Notes under the pieces: model-generated
What the model was told of the DNA's origin: nothing
What the model saw: the letters and a program-made list of their open reading frames with translations, nothing else
Databases searched by the model: none
Made by a program: the position numbers and the translations under genes
Assembly (NCBI RefSeq): GCF_038630985.1
Contig: NZ_CP152049.1
Location: 2,933,501 to 2,997,500 of the forward strand
Direction of reading: 5' to 3'
DNA length: 64,000 nt
DNA from: Paenibacillus sp. FSL H8-0548
GTDB taxonomy: Bacteria; Bacillota; Bacilli; Paenibacillales; Paenibacillaceae
Shown here: positions 32,761 to 43,517 of the stretch, piece after piece
Layout: every line of letters begins with the position of its first letter
Numbering within the stretch: position 1 is the stretch's first letter

Positions 32761-33657
32761 GTGAAAGCAGCGAAGCCTGGCGTGAATATTCGCACTAGAG
32801 CTAATTTTACTGGTTGGATGTTCATTATACTGGCAGTCGTAATGATTGCGGCGTTCTATTTTTATCCGATGATTCAGGCGCTACTTCTATCCTTCAAGTC
32901 TGGCAAGGGCATGAATTTGTCGTATGTTGGATTTGATAACTACGTTCGTTTGTTTAGTGATAAGACGTTTCTAACAGCAGTAAAAAATACGTTTATATAC
33001 TTAATTATTCAAGTGCCGATTATGATTGTGCTGGCGATGTTTATCTCTGTTTTGTTGAACGACAGCAAATTGAAATTTAGAGGGCTTTTCCGTACGGCGA
33101 TTTTCCTGCCGGCTGTTACCTCGCTCGTAGCTTATTCTATTATTTTCAAATACTTATTTGCTACAGATGGTCTGGTTAACAAGCTGTTAATGAATGTCCA
33201 TTTGATCACTAATCCGATTCAATGGATTACAGACCCGTTTTGGGCAAAGATAACGATTATTATTGCAATCACATGGCGCTGGACAGGCTATAACATGATC
33301 TTTTACTTGTCTGCGCTTCAAAATATTGATCATTCGATCTACGAAGCGGCAAAAATTGACGGCGCATCGTCTACGAGACAATTTTTTGGTATTACCATAC
33401 CGCTGCTTAAGCCGATTATTTTGTTTACATCGATCACTTCTACGATTGGCACATTGCAGCTATTTGATGAAGTTGTGAATATTACGAAGGGCGGACCGGG
33501 GAATGCATCCATGTCCATCTCTCAATATATTTACAATCTTTCGTTCAAATATACGTCCGATTTCGGCTATGCAGCTACAGTGTCGTATTCCATTGTAATT
33601 ATGATTGTCATATTAGCGATTGTACAGTTTAAAGCGGCAGGTGATAAAAATGGATAA
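32761..33657 (+). CDS. Sugar ABC transporter permease (MalF/LacF type)
   Basis: A 298-residue inner-membrane permease with six predicted helices, starting at GTG after GGGG. The EAA loop that contacts the ATPase is visible as YEAAKIDGASSTRQFFGITIPLLKP. The N-terminal GWMFIILAVVMIAAFYFYPMIQALLLSF is typical of CUT1 transporters. It overlaps the next permease gene by 8 bp, showing translational coupling. Confidence 0.95.
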   Translation: MKAAKPGVNIRTRANFTGWMFIILAVVMIAAFYFYPMIQALLLSFKSGKGMNLSYVGFDNYVRLFSDKTFLTAVKNTFIYLIIQVPIMIVLAMFISVLLNDSKLKFRGLFRTAIFLPAVTSLVAYSIIFKYLFATDGLVNKLLMNVHLITNPIQWITDPFWAKITIIIAITWRWTGYNMIFYLSALQNIDHSIYEAAKIDGASSTRQFFGITIPLLKPIILFTSITSTIGTLQLFDEVVNITKGGPGNASMSISQYIYNLSFKYTSDFGYAATVSYSIVIMIVILAIVQFKAAGDKNG

Positions 33658-34474
33658 ATTAAAACGGGCGTTCGTTTATATTTTTCTATCCGTTGCTGCG
33701 TTCATATCCATATTCCCTTTTCTATGGATGATTATCAGCGCTACCAATAAGTCAGCGGATGTGACCAAAGGGAGATTGCTTCCCGGAAGCCAGCTGATGG
33801 ATAATATTAAAAACTTGTTTACGACGGTAGACATCGTTCCAGCGCTGATGAACTCGGCAAAAATTTCAGTGTCGACTACTGTGCTAGCTATGGTTATTGC
33901 ATCGCTAGCAGGCTACGGCTTTGAAATTTATCGGAGCAAAGCAAAGGATGTTGTGTTTACGATATTGTTGTTATCCATGATGATTCCGTTCGCGGCGATC
34001 ATGGTGCCTTTGTATCAAATGTTTGCAGGCGTATCAAGAGCTATACCGTTCATCGGTTTAGATACACTTTCGGGTGTCGTATTGCCTACCTTTACTACCG
34101 CGTTTCTTATTTTCTTCTTCCGTCAAAATACGAAGATGTTTCCGAGAGAGCTGCTCGAAGCGGGGCGTATCGATGGACTGAGTGAAATAAGTCTTTTCTT
34201 CCGGATATATATGCCTACGATGAAGACTACTTATGCTGCGGCTGGGATCATTACATTTATGTCGAGCTGGAATAACTATTTGTGGCCGCTTATCGTATTG
34301 CAATCGCCGGAGAAAAAGACGATTCCTATGTTGATTTCAAATTTAGGATCGAGCTATACACCGGATTATGGTATTATCATGACAGCGATTGTCATTTCGA
34401 CGATACCTACTGCACTTGTGTTTTTCCTTATGCAGAAGCATTTTGTAGCAGGGATGACTGGTTCAGTAAAATAA
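33650..34474 (+). CDS. Sugar ABC transporter permease (MalG/LacG type)
   Basis: A 274-residue permease. The ATG at 33650 overlaps the stop of the previous gene and follows GCAGGTGAT, so it is preferred to an earlier in-frame start at 33620. The EAA loop reads LLEAGRIDGLSEISLFFRIYMPTMK. The C-terminus HFVAGMTGSVK is the hallmark of MalG-type subunits. It pairs with the upstream permease to form the channel of a CUT1 sugar importer. Confidence 0.95.
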   Translation: MDKLKRAFVYIFLSVAAFISIFPFLWMIISATNKSADVTKGRLLPGSQLMDNIKNLFTTVDIVPALMNSAKISVSTTVLAMVIASLAGYGFEIYRSKAKDVVFTILLLSMMIPFAAIMVPLYQMFAGVSRAIPFIGLDTLSGVVLPTFTTAFLIFFFRQNTKMFPRELLEAGRIDGLSEISLFFRIYMPTMKTTYAAAGIITFMSSWNNYLWPLIVLQSPEKKTIPMLISNLGSSYTPDYGIIMTAIVISTIPTALVFFLMQKHFVAGMTGSVK

Positions 34475-34480
34475 GAAGAA

Positions 34481-34525
34481 AAAAGTCAGGTGGCTGTGCG
34501 CATGATGCGCAGCCACCTGACTTTT
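34481..34525 (+). terminator. Long hairpin between permease and beta-galactosidase genes
   Basis: AAAAGTCAGGTGGCTGTGCG and its complement form a stem of about 20 bp with a tiny loop, ending in TTTT. It may uncouple transporter and enzyme expression or act as a processing/stability signal. Confidence 0.75.
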
Positions 34526-34537
34526 AAATAACTTTAA

Positions 34538-37585
<3,048 letters not shown>

Positions 37586-37599
37586 TATGGAAGATAAGA

Positions 37600-37625
37600 A
37601 AAAGCAGGGGCTTGCCCCTGCTTTT
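37600..37625. terminator. Bidirectional terminator after beta-galactosidase
   Basis: AGCAGGGGC and GCCCCTGCT with a 2-nt loop, flanked by A and T runs. It also ends the minus-strand 44-residue gene. Confidence 0.85.
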
Positions 37626-37636
37626 CTGCATGTCCA

Positions 37637-37771
37637 TTAATGAGTTTTGTTCAGCTGCGCAAGCTGTTGATCCACGATTTGATCGTCATCTCTAATAATG
37701 CCTGCTCCTGCAATTACAATATAAAAGATGCCAACAAGGAATAACGCACTCAAGATTACAATGTAAGTCAT
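37637..37771 (-). CDS. 44-residue membrane peptide downstream of MocR regulator
   Basis: A short ORF with an excellent AAAGGAGG ribosome site 7 bp before ATG. It encodes one membrane helix (TYIVILSALFLVGIFYIVIAG) followed by an acidic-polar tail (RDDDQIVDQQLAQLNKTH). It starts 25 bp after the stop of the MocR gene and ends just before a bidirectional terminator, so it is the last gene of that transcript. No family is recognised. The good ribosome site and terminator support a real microprotein. Confidence 0.7.
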   Translation of the reverse strand: MTYIVILSALFLVGIFYIVIAGAGIIRDDDQIVDQQLAQLNKTH

Positions 37772-37795
37772 TGCTTCAGCCTCCTTTCCAGAGGT

Positions 37796-39226
37796 TCAAA
37801 ATTGCTTCAAAGCATCCGAAAAGGCAAGGATTCCTCTGCGTATATCCTCAAGCTTAGGCTTGGCATAGCTGAATCTTATATAACCAGGCTCTGAGCCATA
37901 TACGCTTCCGGGTACGAACACAACGCCTCTCTTTATAGCTTCCTCCAGCAATTTTCCATCATCAATGGTTTGATTGATTTTGCACCATAAATTCAAGCCG
38001 CCAAGTGGAGGGACAAAGCTAACCTTATCCTCCAGCACCTCCTGCAAGGTTTGCACCATCATTTGCTGCTTCTGAAACAAGGCTTGACGCAGGCTCGTAA
38101 TATGCTGGTCAAAGTGCTCAGAGGCGAGCAGCCGCTGCGCAGCCCATTGCGACAAAATGCTCAATCCAAAATCCATTTGCTGCCTAGCATCGGTTAAGCG
38201 TTCAATTACAGTTTGCGGGGCGACCATCCAACCGATTCTGAGTCCGGAAGCCGCTACCTTCGACAACGATCCGATATAAAGCACAGTTCCGTCCGTATCC
38301 ATCGATTTGAGAGGAGGCGGTACGTTTCCGTCAAAGGTCGTTAAGCTGAAAGGATCATCCTCAACGATAGGAATGCGCAGATCTGCGGCAATTCGAAGCA
38401 GCTTTATTCTTTTCGCTTCGCTAAGGCTGGTTCCGGTCGGGTTTTGATAATTGGGATTTAAGAAAACCATTCGAATACGATGCTTGCGATACAAATTCAT
38501 AATATCATCCGGCTCAATGCCATCCTCATGAACGGGCAGGCGATAAATCCGCAAGCCTGCAGATTGAAACATAGGCAAGGAATAGCTGTAGGATGGATCT
38601 TCAATGGCAACAGCATCTCCTGGCGAGAGCAAGCATTGCGTAATTAAATATAAGGACTGCTGCGAGCCCGAGGTGATGAGCATGGATGACTTAGTCGTAT
38701 TGATGCTGTTATATTTTTGTAAGACATCGACGAGTGATTCTCTTAATGGATGATAGCCCTGCGGATCATCGTAGCCCAGATGCTCATGAAACGGCTGCTC
38801 TCGAAGAATGCTGCTCACCATTTCGTTTGGAAATAAATCGGACGAGAGCTCGCCGCTTGCCATATTAATAATGGAGGGATCGTTCTGCGTTGCTTCTCTA
38901 ATGCGCCTCGTGAGTCGATGATTAGGTAGAAATGTGCCACCCTCTGTATATTGACGCCAATTGGGAGTATTTGATGGAGAGATGCCCCATTTGGTTAGGC
39001 TGATGCGTGTTCCGCTGCCAATGACGCTCTCCACTAAACCGGAGGCACGCAGCTCGTCATAGGCTTGAATGACTGTGCTTCGATTAACGCCGAGCTGATC
39101 TGCTAATTTCCGCTCAGACGGAAGAAGACTGCCTGGCGGCAGCTCCGCATAGGTGATGGCATGTTCAATATGATCGACAATTTGCTGATACAAGGGTGTT
39201 TGAGCTGAACGATCTGGTTTCCACAT
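37796..39226 (-). CDS. MocR/GabR-type GntR-aminotransferase regulator
   Basis: A 476-residue fusion of an N-terminal GntR winged helix (TPLYQQIVDHIEHAITYAELPPGSLLPSERKLADQLGVNRSTV) and a class-I aminotransferase domain. The PLP-binding Lys lies in YIGSLSKVAASGLRIGWM; NPNYQNPTG and VEDDPFSLTTF are the usual PLP contacts. Proteins of this type use PLP or an amino compound as effector and control amine, GABA, taurine or pyridoxine genes. The nearest gene on its transcript is a 44-residue membrane peptide; the divergent gene is the Dabb-nikR pair. Confidence 0.94.
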   Translation of the reverse strand: MWKPDRSAQTPLYQQIVDHIEHAITYAELPPGSLLPSERKLADQLGVNRSTVIQAYDELRASGLVESVIGSGTRISLTKWGISPSNTPNWRQYTEGGTFLPNHRLTRRIREATQNDPSIINMASGELSSDLFPNEMVSSILREQPFHEHLGYDDPQGYHPLRESLVDVLQKYNSINTTKSSMLITSGSQQSLYLITQCLLSPGDAVAIEDPSYSYSLPMFQSAGLRIYRLPVHEDGIEPDDIMNLYRKHRIRMVFLNPNYQNPTGTSLSEAKRIKLLRIAADLRIPIVEDDPFSLTTFDGNVPPPLKSMDTDGTVLYIGSLSKVAASGLRIGWMVAPQTVIERLTDARQQMDFGLSILSQWAAQRLLASEHFDQHITSLRQALFQKQQMMVQTLQEVLEDKVSFVPPLGGLNLWCKINQTIDDGKLLEEAIKRGVVFVPGSVYGSEPGYIRFSYAKPKLEDIRRGILAFSDALKQF

Positions 39227-39449
39227 GGCATACCTGCACCTTCTGCGTTTGATGAATACTGTAATTGTACGTCTATTAACCGTACCGTACTAAGACTATT
39301 ATGTAAAGATCCAATTGGAAGTATAAATACCCCTCCAATTAGGGGAATGGGACACTAGATTAAAGCATCAGTAGGATGTTAACATGAGGATAGCTGTCCA
39401 TGATATGATAAGAAAATAAGGCATGAACAGAATGAAGGGAGATCGTTCT

Positions 39450-39767
39450 ATGATGTACGAGCATTTGGTATCATTTAAGTTTAAAGAAGAACTGTCCGCA
39501 AGCAAAGAACAAGAGCTGCTGAATGCATTATATGCGCTGCCATCTGCCATTTCAGGCATTGTGGAGCTAACCGCTGGCTGCAATGAAACGACCGAAACAG
39601 ACAATATCCAAGGCTACACGTTGGGGCTGCGAGTAACATTCACGGACAAGCAGTCGCTGCTTGACTACGGTCCGCATCCGGCACATCAGAACTTTGTGAG
39701 CATGCTGGATGGTCTGATCGAAAACGTTATTGTCATAGACTATCCCATTTCAGGCAAGGTGAACTAA
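39450..39767 (+). CDS. Dabb (stress-responsive A/B barrel) domain protein
   Basis: A 105-residue protein. GGGAG 7 bp upstream supports the ATG at 39450 over one at 39423. The Dabb pattern is clear: YEHLVSFKFKEELSASKEQELLNAL, GIVELTAGCNETTE, YTLGLRVTFTDKQSLLDYGPHPAHQNFV and the closing VIVIDYPI strand. Such small dimeric barrels are stress-linked with no agreed activity. Its stop overlaps the nikR start by 1 bp, so the two are co-translated, an unusual partner for a nickel regulator. Confidence 0.88.
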   Translation: MMYEHLVSFKFKEELSASKEQELLNALYALPSAISGIVELTAGCNETTETDNIQGYTLGLRVTFTDKQSLLDYGPHPAHQNFVSMLDGLIENVIVIDYPISGKVN

Positions 39768-40252
39768 TGGCAGAAAAAGATGAATTGGTGCGGTTTGGAG
39801 TATCCTTCCCAGCACCGTTAATCGATCAGTTTGATCGGTATATTGATGATCAGGGCTATACGAATCGATCAGAAGCAATCCGTGATTTGGCAAGACGAGC
39901 CTTGCTTGAGCCCGCTCGAATGAATGGGAATGAATATGTTGCTGGAACGATTGTGCTTGTTTACGATCACCACGTAAGCGATCTTCCCATTGTGTTGATG
40001 GAGGTACAGCATCGCTTTCATCATGATATTATTTCTAATATGCATGTCCATCTGAATCACGATCAGTGCTTAGAAGTCATCGTCGTTAGAGGAGAGCTTA
40101 CAAGGCTTCGCTCGCTGCATCAGCAGATCCAGACGCAGAAGGGTGTTATATACGCTGAGTTATCGGTGACCTATGCAGACAAGCATGATTCAGATCAGAA
40201 GCAGAAGCATAATCACAACCACGATCACAATCATGACCATGACCATAATTAA
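39767..40252 (+). CDS. nikR: Nickel-responsive regulator NikR with His-rich tail
   Basis: A 161-residue ribbon-helix-helix/ACT regulator. RFGVSFPAPLIDQFDRYI and GYTNRSEAIRDLARRALLE form the DNA-binding domain. The four square-planar nickel ligands are present: His82, and His93, His95 and Cys101 in NMHVHLNHDQCLEV, with the same spacing as E. coli NikR (76, 87, 89, 95). The protein is about 28 residues longer than E. coli NikR because of a tail of alternating His, Asn and Asp from about residue 148, a probable extra metal site. It likely represses the nikABCDE-like operon at 43.5 kb when nickel is abundant. Confidence 0.95.
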   Translation: MAEKDELVRFGVSFPAPLIDQFDRYIDDQGYTNRSEAIRDLARRALLEPARMNGNEYVAGTIVLVYDHHVSDLPIVLMEVQHRFHHDIISNMHVHLNHDQCLEVIVVRGELTRLRSLHQQIQTQKGVIYAELSVTYADKHDSDQKQKHNHNHDHNHDHDHN

Positions 40253-40291
40253 GCGTTGGAAATTTCGGTTATAAGCATTGGATTGTTTTTC

Positions 40292-40342
40292 CGAAAAAAA
40301 AACGGCAGCCTGGGACAATATAATAAAGTCCTAGACTGCCAT
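40292..40342 (-). terminator. Terminator of the two-component operon
   Basis: On the minus strand GGCAGTCTAGGAC pairs imperfectly with GTCCCAGGCTGCC and is followed by about nine T. It lies between the convergent nikR and kinase genes. Confidence 0.75.
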
Positions 40343-40375
40343 TGTTTGTTTCAGAAGCTCTTCTGAAACAGCTGT

Positions 40376-42607
40376 TTATAAATCAAGCTTCAGTGAAATA
40401 CATACTTTAAATAAGTCGCCATCAGCTTCAATATCAAGACTGCCATCATGAAGATCCACGATAGATTTCGCAATAGCCAGCCCGAGGCCAGAGCCTTCGG
40501 TTTGACGTGACGTATCTCCACGTTTGAAACGTTCAAATAACTCATCCATATTTTCGCTAAGCTCATATTTAGAGACATTTTTGAACGTAAGAATCGCCTG
40601 ATTGTCGAACGTTCCTACTGTTATATACACTCGCGAGTTTTCTAGTGAATATTTAAGGATATTTCCAATTAAGTTTTCAAAGACTCGCCATAGCTTTTTT
40701 CCATCGACAAGAGCGTAAACGGGCATTTTGCTGTATGTAATCCGGAATTGCAGACTGGATTCATTGATCGTGTTGTCATATTCCGCAAGTGCCTGTTGCA
40801 AAAGCTGGACGAGATCGACTCTTTCCGTTGTCAATTCAATATTTCCACTGACCATTTTCGAAACTTCAAATAGATCATCAATGATTACCTTTAACCGCTT
40901 TGATTTTTTATCGATTATTTCTAGATAGGCTATTCTGTCTTCACTTGACACATCTTCTGATTTTAACAGCTCCGTATAAGTAATGATGGAGGTTAGCGGT
41001 GTCCGCAGATCATGACTTACATTTGTGATTAGTTCTGTTTTAAGCCGTTCACTCTTTGCTTGCTCGTTCTGAGACGTTTTTACTCCTAGCTTTAACACGT
41101 TGATATTTTCAGCGAGCGTTGCCAGAACGGATTTGCCTGACACCGGGAGATCCTGCCCTAGAATTCCAACAGCTAATTCATTCGTTTTTATTACGATCCC
41201 GTTAAAATATCCGATGCGATTGATCAAGATCATTACAATTGGAAGCCCTATAAAAGCAAGAAGTATGATATAAACAAGAATGAAAAATGGATGTACGATC
41301 ATCATGATCGAGGTTAGACCTAAACTAAATACAGCAAACAAAATAATGAACAACTGCATACCCGTGCTCTTATTCAAAAAAGCATCTCTCAGGCTGTGCT
41401 TTGTTTTATTGTAGAATGCCTTCATGCTCTGTATTACCCTATTAAGGAGCGCATGATCCCATTCTTTTTTTATGTTTTGCCAATCCTGTAATTGTGAAGC
41501 AAGGAACCTTCCTTGGATAAGTGTGAGACACCAAATAACTGATGCCATCATGATACTGAACAAGATATCCCGGCCGTAAACAAATGGATTTTCAATTTCA
41601 CTAAAGATTTGGTCATTAATAGAAAATAGAAAGATCACGGCGCTAAATCCGCTTATGATGATTAAAAGAGCTCGTAAGTCAATGGGAAGCTTGTTATAAT
41701 ACGGCATCCATTTTTCAATTCCGGCAGAAATAGCTCTCGCTTTTTTAAAGAGAAAGAAACACAGAATAAGAGCGACAATGCTTGCCAAGGTATACACAAA
41801 GGAGATGATTTTTTTCTGCTTGTAGCGTTCGAAAGCAATCATAACTGGATTCGATGATGCTAGGGATTGAGTTATGGCGAGCTGTCCTTCAAATGGAATA
41901 AATGAATCTGCCAATTCTTCATGTCCTGGGATGCCATGGTACATGGAAAATACTTTTGGTATAGAATAATTTGTAATAAATAACAGATTGCTTGGGAACA
42001 TATTGTTCGTTACGGATTCATTTTCTACGTTGCTTAGATTGGTATAGACTTTACCGGTAACGCTGTTTTTAAAATAGTATTGGAATGCTTCTTTGTATTT
42101 CAAATAATCCGAACGATAATTTTCTCTCTCCCTATAGTAGTTGTTCATGGTCTGTTCTTTTTCATGGATCACCTTTGCTGTGACATACTCATCACTTGTG
42201 AACACACTGGTAATATCGTCTATATTTTTGTCTCTTTCCGCAAGATAGATATCTGCTGCCTCTTGGTTACCAGATGCCAAAGCATCCTGAATAAGGGCTT
42301 CGAACTCATTTCTCAAATGATTGATTTGATCATTCAGATAACCATACCTGTCACGGTACTCCGTAATATCAGCTTCAGTAACCTTTATCGATTTTTTCGC
42401 TTCCTCGAGATTGACGCTGTTTAACTCGAACATACTCAGATAGCCTGCGAATTGATCAAGCTCGAATCGGAATTCCGGTGTATGGAAGTAGTCCTGCTGA
42501 GTGTAGCTGTTGCCGAAAGAGAAAAAGGATAAGAGTCCGCTGAGGCCAATCGTAAACATAAAGGCCCACGCACCCATGACGATTCTATTTTTCCATTTTG
42601 TATCCAA
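40376..42607 (-). CDS. Multi-helix membrane sensor histidine kinase
   Basis: A 743-residue kinase starting at TTG, overlapping the regulator gene by 23 bp. An N-terminal helix (about 10-33) is followed by an extracellular, largely helical and acidic region of about 210 residues, then several membrane helices between about 265 and 460. The kinase module has His532 in NVSHDLRTPLTSI, an N box WRVFENLIGNILKYS, and the G2 loop EGSGLGLAIAKSIVDLHDG. The extracellular domain matches no family I know. Together with the OmpR-type partner it sits between nikR and nikA, divergent from nikA, so a role in metal or envelope sensing is possible but unproven. Confidence 0.92.
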   Translation of the reverse strand: MDTKWKNRIVMGAWAFMFTIGLSGLLSFFSFGNSYTQQDYFHTPEFRFELDQFAGYLSMFELNSVNLEEAKKSIKVTEADITEYRDRYGYLNDQINHLRNEFEALIQDALASGNQEAADIYLAERDKNIDDITSVFTSDEYVTAKVIHEKEQTMNNYYRERENYRSDYLKYKEAFQYYFKNSVTGKVYTNLSNVENESVTNNMFPSNLLFITNYSIPKVFSMYHGIPGHEELADSFIPFEGQLAITQSLASSNPVMIAFERYKQKKIISFVYTLASIVALILCFFLFKKARAISAGIEKWMPYYNKLPIDLRALLIIISGFSAVIFLFSINDQIFSEIENPFVYGRDILFSIMMASVIWCLTLIQGRFLASQLQDWQNIKKEWDHALLNRVIQSMKAFYNKTKHSLRDAFLNKSTGMQLFIILFAVFSLGLTSIMMIVHPFFILVYIILLAFIGLPIVMILINRIGYFNGIVIKTNELAVGILGQDLPVSGKSVLATLAENINVLKLGVKTSQNEQAKSERLKTELITNVSHDLRTPLTSIITYTELLKSEDVSSEDRIAYLEIIDKKSKRLKVIIDDLFEVSKMVSGNIELTTERVDLVQLLQQALAEYDNTINESSLQFRITYSKMPVYALVDGKKLWRVFENLIGNILKYSLENSRVYITVGTFDNQAILTFKNVSKYELSENMDELFERFKRGDTSRQTEGSGLGLAIAKSIVDLHDGSLDIEADGDLFKVCISLKLDL

Positions 42608-43277
42608 TTCCCCATACCACCTTTAAGTATTTTGGATTTTTCGGATCAATTTCGATTTTCTCACGAATTTTTCTGACGTGGACGGCTACCGTATTTTCTG
42701 CGTTATAGCAAGGCTCCTTCCATACCCGTTCATAGATTTCGTTGATCGAGAACACCCGGCCGGCGTGAGTCATAAGAAATTCAACAATTTTATATTCAAT
42801 AGGTGTAAGCTTGACGGGGTCTCCGTGAACCGTTACTTCTTTTGCTGCTTTGTCCAGCGTAAGTCCATTTAAATCAATTATTTTTTTAATGCCTTCATAT
42901 GTACCAAAAGTAACATATCTTCTCAACTGGGATTTCACGCGGGCAACGAGCTCCATTGGATTAAATGGTTTGGTGACATAGTCATCCGCTCCCATATGGA
43001 GGCCTAATATTTTATCAGCATCCTCACTTTTAGCACTCAAAATAATGATAGGAATATTTTTCTTCTCGCGAATTTTATACGTAGCAGAAATTCCGTCCAG
43101 CTTTGGCATCATAATATCTAGTATAATGAGATGGATTTGCTGTTCATTTATAATTTCTAAAGCTTCAATCCCATCCTTTGCTTTTAACACAGTAATGCCT
43201 TCATTTTTTAAGTAAATTTCTATAGCGTCCCGTATTTCCTTTTCGTCATCAACAACCAGCACAAAAAAATGATCCAT
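42585..43277 (-). CDS. OmpR-family response regulator
   Basis: A 230-residue regulator. The receiver has the acidic pair Asp10-Asp11, phosphoacceptor Asp54 in IILDIMMPKLDG, and the Lys in DDYVTKPFNP. The C-terminal winged helix shows LTPIEYKIVEFLMTHAGRVFSINEIYERVW and VAVHVRKIREKIE, as in VanR/PhoP-type proteins. It is the first gene of the minus-strand pair and its promoter faces that of nikA across 240 bp, so it could regulate both directions. Confidence 0.95.
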   Translation of the reverse strand: MDHFFVLVVDDEKEIRDAIEIYLKNEGITVLKAKDGIEALEIINEQQIHLIILDIMMPKLDGISATYKIREKKNIPIIILSAKSEDADKILGLHMGADDYVTKPFNPMELVARVKSQLRRYVTFGTYEGIKKIIDLNGLTLDKAAKEVTVHGDPVKLTPIEYKIVEFLMTHAGRVFSINEIYERVWKEPCYNAENTVAVHVRKIREKIEIDPKNPKYLKVVWGIGYKMEK

Positions 43278-43460
43278 TTCTCAACCTACTCTCCAGCATT
43301 CTTCTTTCATTATCTTAATAGTAAACGGAAAATCTTAACAACCATTTAGGATAATTATGAAGAACTTCTTAATATTTTTTAGATTTGACTCCGAAAAAGC
43401 CAAATAGTTGACTGCTATAGATTAGAAAACTGAAAAAAGTGATGAAAATCTAAAATTTTC

Positions 43461-43488
43461 GTGTTACAATATTCCATATTCGTGTTAC
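43461..43488 (+). promoter_or_regulatory. Two direct GTGTTAC half-sites upstream of nikA (candidate NikR site)
   Basis: GTGTTAC at 43461-43467 and 43482-43488 has exactly 14 bp between copies (21 bp repeat, two helical turns), within the longer direct repeat TTCGTGTTACAA. From memory, Geobacter-type NikR recognises GTGTTAC half-sites with 13-14 bp between them, normally inverted. The first copy overlaps a -10-like TACAAT. The sites end about 30 bp before the nikA start. Confidence 0.55.
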
Positions 43489-43517
43489 AAACTTCGGGGT
43501 GAAATGAGGAAAGAATC

